This document shows positions 40,468 through 44,052 of a DNA stretch of 44,052 nucleotides, in pieces. Both the position numbers and the translations under genes were made by a program. Origin of the DNA: Oscillatoriales cyanobacterium M59_W2019_021 (GTDB lineage: Bacteria > Cyanobacteriota > Cyanobacteriia > Cyanobacteriales > Geitlerinemataceae); NCBI GenBank assembly GCA_015295945.1, contig DVED01000117.1, positions 1 to 44,052 of the forward strand, read 5' to 3'. Below the pieces are notes generated by a model that worked only from the letters and a program-made list of their open reading frames with translations, did no database searches and was not told the origin of the DNA. How positions within the stretch are numbered: the stretch's first letter is position 1; every line of letters starts with the position of its first letter.

Positions 40468-43206
40468 ATGCCGACAACTGCCCAAAATTTATCAGAGTTC
40501 GTCCGATATTGCCAGCAACATCTGCGAGGCGATGAGAAAAGCGAGGCGCAAACCTTTCTGACGCGGTTTTTTCAGGCATTCGGACACGAGGGGATTAAGG
40601 AAGCGGGGGCGGAATTTGAGGAGCGGTTGAAAAAGGGCAGTGCCAAGGGGAAAACGGGTTTTGCGGATTTGGTGTGGCGTTCCCGTCCGGGAATTCCCGG
40701 CGTGGTCATTGAGATGAAGTCCCGAGGGGAGGATTTGAATAAGCATTACTCCCAAGTGGAACGCTATTGGATGCGGATTACGCCGAATCGTCCCCGCTAT
40801 GCGATGTTGTGCAATTTTGACGAGTTCTGGATTTTTGATTTCGAGAACCAGGTAGACGAACCCGTGGAGAAAATCGCGCTGGAACGATTGCCCGATCGCC
40901 TGGGAGCGCTGTCGTTTATGGAGTTTGGCGGGCAGCGTCCGATTTTTCAGAACAACCAGGTGGAGGTGACGGAACGATCGGCGCGGCGGATGGGTGAGTT
41001 TTATCGGATGGTGCGCGATCGAGGAAAATCGCAGGGATTTACCGATTTTACGGAGGCGCAATTACAGCGATTTACGTTGCAATGCGTGTTGGCAATGTTT
41101 GCTGAAGATCGCCGTTTGTTGCCGACGGATTTGTTCGTGGCGTTGATTGAAGAATGCCAGCAAGGGGAAGGAAATAGCTACGATTTGTTGGGGGGTTTAT
41201 TTCGGGAGATGAACCGATCGGGAACGACTCCGGCGGGGCGGTTTAAGGGGGTGGATTATTTTAATGGGGGGTTGTTTTCTGAAATTTGTCCGATCGAATT
41301 AACGGAGTCGGAATTGAAGGTTTTGGATGCGTGCGCTCGGGATGATTGGAGCAATGTACGTCCGAGTATTTTTGGCAATATTTTTGAAGGGGCGATCGAG
41401 CAGGAAATGCGCCACGCTCGCGGCATTCATTTTACTAGCGAGGTGGATATTCGGCAAATCGTCCGTCCGACGATTAGCGATTTTTGGGAGGAACGAATTG
41501 CGGCTGCAAATTCGATCGGAGAGTTGCAGGGGTTGCAGTTAGCGCTCCAGAGTTATCGGGTTCTCGATCCGGCGTGCGGGTCGGGAAATTTTTTGTACGT
41601 GGCGTATCAGGAGTTGAAGCGAATCGAGCAGTTGTTGCTGGAAAAGTTGGCATCGCGGCGGAAGGTGGAAAAGGATCAAATGGCGATGCAATTCGTGACG
41701 CCGTTACAGTTTTTCGGGATGGATACTAACCCTTTTGCGGTGCAGTTGGCGCGAGTGACGATGACGATTGCCCGGAAGATCGCGATCGATAAGTATCAGT
41801 TGTTTGAACCCGCCTTACCGTTGGATACGTTGGATGAGAATATTGTCTGTCGGGATGCGTTATTTTCGGAGTGGGTACGGGCAGATGCAATTATTGGGAA
41901 TCCGCCATTTTTGGGAGGTAAACAGTTACGCTTAAATTTGGGAGATAAATATATTGATCGGGTGTTTGGGCAGTTTCCCGAGGTGAAGGATTCGGTGGAT
42001 TTTTGTGCCTATTGGTTCCGGTTAGCGCACGATCGTATTGATGAATCGGGAAGAGTGGGGTTAGTGGCTACAAATTCGATCGCTCAAGGTAAAAGTAGGA
42101 AAGCCGCACTGGATTATATTACCCAACATGGCGGCATTATTCACGAGGCAATTTCCACTCAACCTTGGTCGGGGGAAGCGAACGTTCATGTCAGTTTGGT
42201 GAATTGGGCGAAACAACCGCAAACAACTTATCGATTGGATGGGAAAACTGTTTCTCAAATTAATTCTTCGCTAACGACAACTATTGATGTTTCTCAGGCA
42301 AAACGGCTCAAAGCCAATCTAAATTATTGCTTCCAGGGGGTAATCCCTGTGGGTAAAGGATTTATCGTAACTGAAAAACAGGTGAAGGATTGGATTGCTG
42401 CGGATGCTAAAAATCAGGAGGTGCTGAAGTTGTTTTCGATGGGGGCGAATTTGGCGAAGAATCCTCACGGAAAACCCGATCGATGGATTATTGATTTTAA
42501 CGATATGTCGTTGGAAGAGGCAAGTGATTATCCGTTACCGTTTCATCATGTTAAGACTTCTGTGAAGCCAGAACGCGATCGAAATCGTCGGGAAGTCACA
42601 AGAGTCAATTGGTGGAAGTATGGCGAAAAACGTCCGGCAATGAGAAAGGCGATCGCCCCGCTTTCTCAATATTTTGCCGTTCCCAGAGTCTCAAAATGGT
42701 CGATTTTTATTCCTATCCCTCTAAACTGGCTACCGGGAGATAAATCTGTTGTAGTTGCTTCTGATGATTGCTATGTTCTCGGAATTCTTGCATCAAGTAC
42801 CCATCGTACCTGGATGCACGCCCAAAAATCAACGTTAAAATCGGATATCGCTTACACCCACAAAAGCTGCTTTGAAACCTTCCCCTTTCCCCAAACTCCC
42901 AACCCCAAACTCATCGAACAAATCCGCAGTGCCACCCAAGATCTCCACGCCTACCGCACCACCCAAATGACCCAAAAACGATGGGGAATCACCCAACTTT
43001 ACAACCAATTTTTCCACGAAAGCGCCAGCCAACTTGCCAAACTCCACGCTCAACTGGATAAACTCGTTCTCAAAGCCTACAAGTTCAAACATACTGATGA
43101 TTTGCTGGAAAAATTATTAACACTGAATCTAGAGCTTGCCGAGAAAGAAAAGCGAAGCGAGACAATTATTGGACCTTGGGCACCGGACAATCCGCCTACC
43201 CGGTAA
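40468..43206 (+). CDS. MmeI-like type IIG restriction-modification enzyme
   Basis: The 912-residue single-chain enzyme has a nuclease domain at the N-terminus (GFADLVW...VVIEMKSRGEDL: Asp67, Glu82, Lys84, the D-ExK set of MmeI). A helical linker precedes an N6-adenine methyltransferase core with motif I DPACGSGNF (367-375), GMDTNPFAVQLARV, and motif IV NPPF (478-481). A target-recognition region (about 600-830) and a C-terminal helical tail follow. MmeI relatives methylate one strand and cut about 20 bp away, so one protein gives both modification and restriction. All key motifs are intact. ATG 40468 opens on the family's usual start. No separate methylase or specificity gene is needed. The tandem HTH genes upstream could be controllers. 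A BREX PglX-type protein is less likely given the N-terminal nuclease. Confidence 0.92.
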   Translation: MPTTAQNLSEFVRYCQQHLRGDEKSEAQTFLTRFFQAFGHEGIKEAGAEFEERLKKGSAKGKTGFADLVWRSRPGIPGVVIEMKSRGEDLNKHYSQVERYWMRITPNRPRYAMLCNFDEFWIFDFENQVDEPVEKIALERLPDRLGALSFMEFGGQRPIFQNNQVEVTERSARRMGEFYRMVRDRGKSQGFTDFTEAQLQRFTLQCVLAMFAEDRRLLPTDLFVALIEECQQGEGNSYDLLGGLFREMNRSGTTPAGRFKGVDYFNGGLFSEICPIELTESELKVLDACARDDWSNVRPSIFGNIFEGAIEQEMRHARGIHFTSEVDIRQIVRPTISDFWEERIAAANSIGELQGLQLALQSYRVLDPACGSGNFLYVAYQELKRIEQLLLEKLASRRKVEKDQMAMQFVTPLQFFGMDTNPFAVQLARVTMTIARKIAIDKYQLFEPALPLDTLDENIVCRDALFSEWVRADAIIGNPPFLGGKQLRLNLGDKYIDRVFGQFPEVKDSVDFCAYWFRLAHDRIDESGRVGLVATNSIAQGKSRKAALDYITQHGGIIHEAISTQPWSGEANVHVSLVNWAKQPQTTYRLDGKTVSQINSSLTTTIDVSQAKRLKANLNYCFQGVIPVGKGFIVTEKQVKDWIAADAKNQEVLKLFSMGANLAKNPHGKPDRWIIDFNDMSLEEASDYPLPFHHVKTSVKPERDRNRREVTRVNWWKYGEKRPAMRKAIAPLSQYFAVPRVSKWSIFIPIPLNWLPGDKSVVVASDDCYVLGILASSTHRTWMHAQKSTLKSDIAYTHKSCFETFPFPQTPNPKLIEQIRSATQDLHAYRTTQMTQKRWGITQLYNQFFHESASQLAKLHAQLDKLVLKAYKFKHTDDLLEKLLTLNLELAEKEKRSETIIGPWAPDNPPTR

Positions 43207-43374
43207 AGTGCGTACAAATGTCGATTGATGCTTTCGGGTTGGGGACAGTTTTAGGCAATAGATTTTGAAGTTCTAATGACGATCAATAATTGTTTTTCGT
43301 ACGATAAGTAGTCATAGCTTCGCCCTGAAATTAGATTACCACATCCGAAAACCCCCGTCAACTCGTTCTCCAAA

Positions 43375-43421
43375 TGACTCTATTCTCAATAATTTTGGGA
43401 AAATTGGGGGATTTTGGGGGC
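43375..43421. repeat. shared spacer repeats (TGACTCTATTCTCAATAA; ATTGGGGGATTTTGGGGGC)
   Basis: The first part (43375-43399) matches 11814-11837 with two differences. The second (43403-43421) is the exact reverse complement of 4460-4478, beside the sigma factor terminator. The 296-bp spacer shows no gene. A TACAAT box (43476-43481) before the antitoxin could be its -10 element, with no clear -35. Confidence 0.55.
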
Positions 43422-43502
43422 TGAGTGATCGCAGTGACACGAGTTTGCTACCTTAAACACTGAGATTCGATCGCCTACAATAAGAGAAAACCAGCTAATA
43501 CG

Positions 43503-43742
43503 ATGTTAAGTATAACCCTAGAGCAAATCCAGCGCGACCCCTTAAAGTATCTGCGACAAGTCGAAGCCGGTGTAGCTTTTATCATTCTCCAAGCCGATCG
43601 ACCGATCGCCGAACTCCGACCTATTTCGAGTAGCCGCAAACAGCTACGACCCTTTGGTTTGTGTTCGGGTGAGTTTTTAGTTCCCGATGATTTTGATGCC
43701 CCCTTACCCGAAGATATTTTGAGTGCATTTGAGGGCAAATGA
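43503..43742 (+). CDS. Type II antitoxin (Phd/YefM-like)
   Basis: The 79-residue protein has the short Phd-like pattern: MLSITLEQIQRDPLKYLRQV, EAGVAFIILQADRPIAELRP, then a toxin-binding acidic tail (DDFDAPLPEDILSAFEGK). The RPIAELRP segment is typical of antitoxins that precede PIN-domain toxins in cyanobacteria. It should bind and silence the next gene's product and repress the operon. Its stop overlaps the toxin start (ATGA at 43739-43742), indicating translational coupling. Confidence 0.88.
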   Translation: MLSITLEQIQRDPLKYLRQVEAGVAFIILQADRPIAELRPISSSRKQLRPFGLCSGEFLVPDDFDAPLPEDILSAFEGK

Positions 43743-44052
43743 ACATCCTGCTAGATACCCATATTTTCCTCTGGTTTATTAGTGGGGATAGTCGGTTATC
43801 GGCAGATGTTCGCGATGCGATTAGAGACTCGGATAATATCGTTTATCTGAGTGTTGCTTCGATTTGGGAGTCGATTATTAAGTATCAGTTAGGTAAACTT
43901 CCCTTGCCGGAACCCCCAGAAGTCTATCTGCCCAAACAACGGATTTTACATCAAATTTCCAGCCTTTCGATCGATGAAAGCAGTGTCGCTCTCTTAGCTC
44001 AACTCCCCGCACTACACCGCGATCCGTTCGATCGAATTCTCATTTGTCAAGC
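43739..44052 (+). CDS. PIN-domain toxin (VapC-like), 3' end beyond the window
   Basis: The frame starts at ATG 43739, overlapping the antitoxin stop, and is still open at the window end after 104 codons. It has the PIN acidic residues: Asp6 in ILLDTHIFLWF, Glu in SVASIWESIIK, and Asp in LHRDPFDRILI. PIN toxins are Mg-dependent RNases that cut tRNA or other RNA when the antitoxin is lost. About 20-30 residues should remain outside the window, based on family length. Confidence 0.9.
   Translation, partial: MNILLDTHIFLWFISGDSRLSADVRDAIRDSDNIVYLSVASIWESIIKYQLGKLPLPEPPEVYLPKQRILHQISSLSIDESSVALLAQLPALHRDPFDRILICQ

Noticed and set aside
33383-43206. Search for a transposase or integrase that would make the accessory region a mobile element
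   Set aside because: No such gene, att site or tRNA target was seen. Only repeats and duplicated blocks support mobility.

Overview
The window is a stretch of cyanobacterial chromosome, most likely from a filamentous, multicellular-type species. The evidence is many GCGATCGC (HIP1) octamers, a cyanobacterial RNase P RNA, a CrtH-type carotene isomerase, cyanobacteria-restricted families (DUF3086, DUF3119), two haemagglutinin-type two-partner-secretion exoproteins, many multidomain signalling proteins, and intergenic spacers full of short tandem heptamer-like repeats. The species cannot be named from sequence alone.

Layout. 1-7.5 kb is signalling: the 3' part of a hybrid CheA kinase and a complete CheB (the end of a chemotaxis-type operon), a group 2 sigma-70 factor behind a long leader, a PAS-PAS-GGDEF-EAL protein and an exported L,D-transpeptidase. 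7.7-8.2 kb is rnpB, with an enlarged internal hairpin that looks like a captured intergenic repeat, followed by a decayed Uma2-family gene. 8.9-19 kb holds a large membrane histidine kinase, an ECF-like sigma factor followed by two small peptidoglycan-binding-domain proteins without signal peptides, an ABC-class ATPase (COG3044 type), and a membrane adenylate cyclase whose receiver domain carries Glu at the phospho-acceptor position. 19-23 kb holds a BioD/Pta-N-like protein, plsY, and the DUF3086/DUF3119 pair. 23-29.5 kb is two paralogous exoproteins flanking an isolated DUF917 gene. 29.5-33.4 kb is housekeeping: purU, crtH behind a near-consensus promoter with a 16-bp direct repeat, and a methyltransferase.

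33.4-44 kb is the accessory-looking part. It has four paralogous ~80-residue XRE-type HTH genes (one alone, three in tandem), two intact Uma2-family nucleases, an MmeI-like type IIG restriction-modification enzyme, an antitoxin/PIN-toxin pair cut by the window end, and related palindromes plus a 78-bp duplicated block. carB sits in the middle. A divergent pair (small protein on the minus strand, HTH on the plus strand) occurs twice, at 33.4 kb with the small gene truncated and at 39 kb intact, so the unit appears to have been duplicated. This HTH / small-protein / Uma2 / RM assembly is the best candidate here for an undescribed system. Its function is inference; the duplications and shared repeats are directly visible.

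No tRNA, CRISPR array or intact insertion sequence was recognised.
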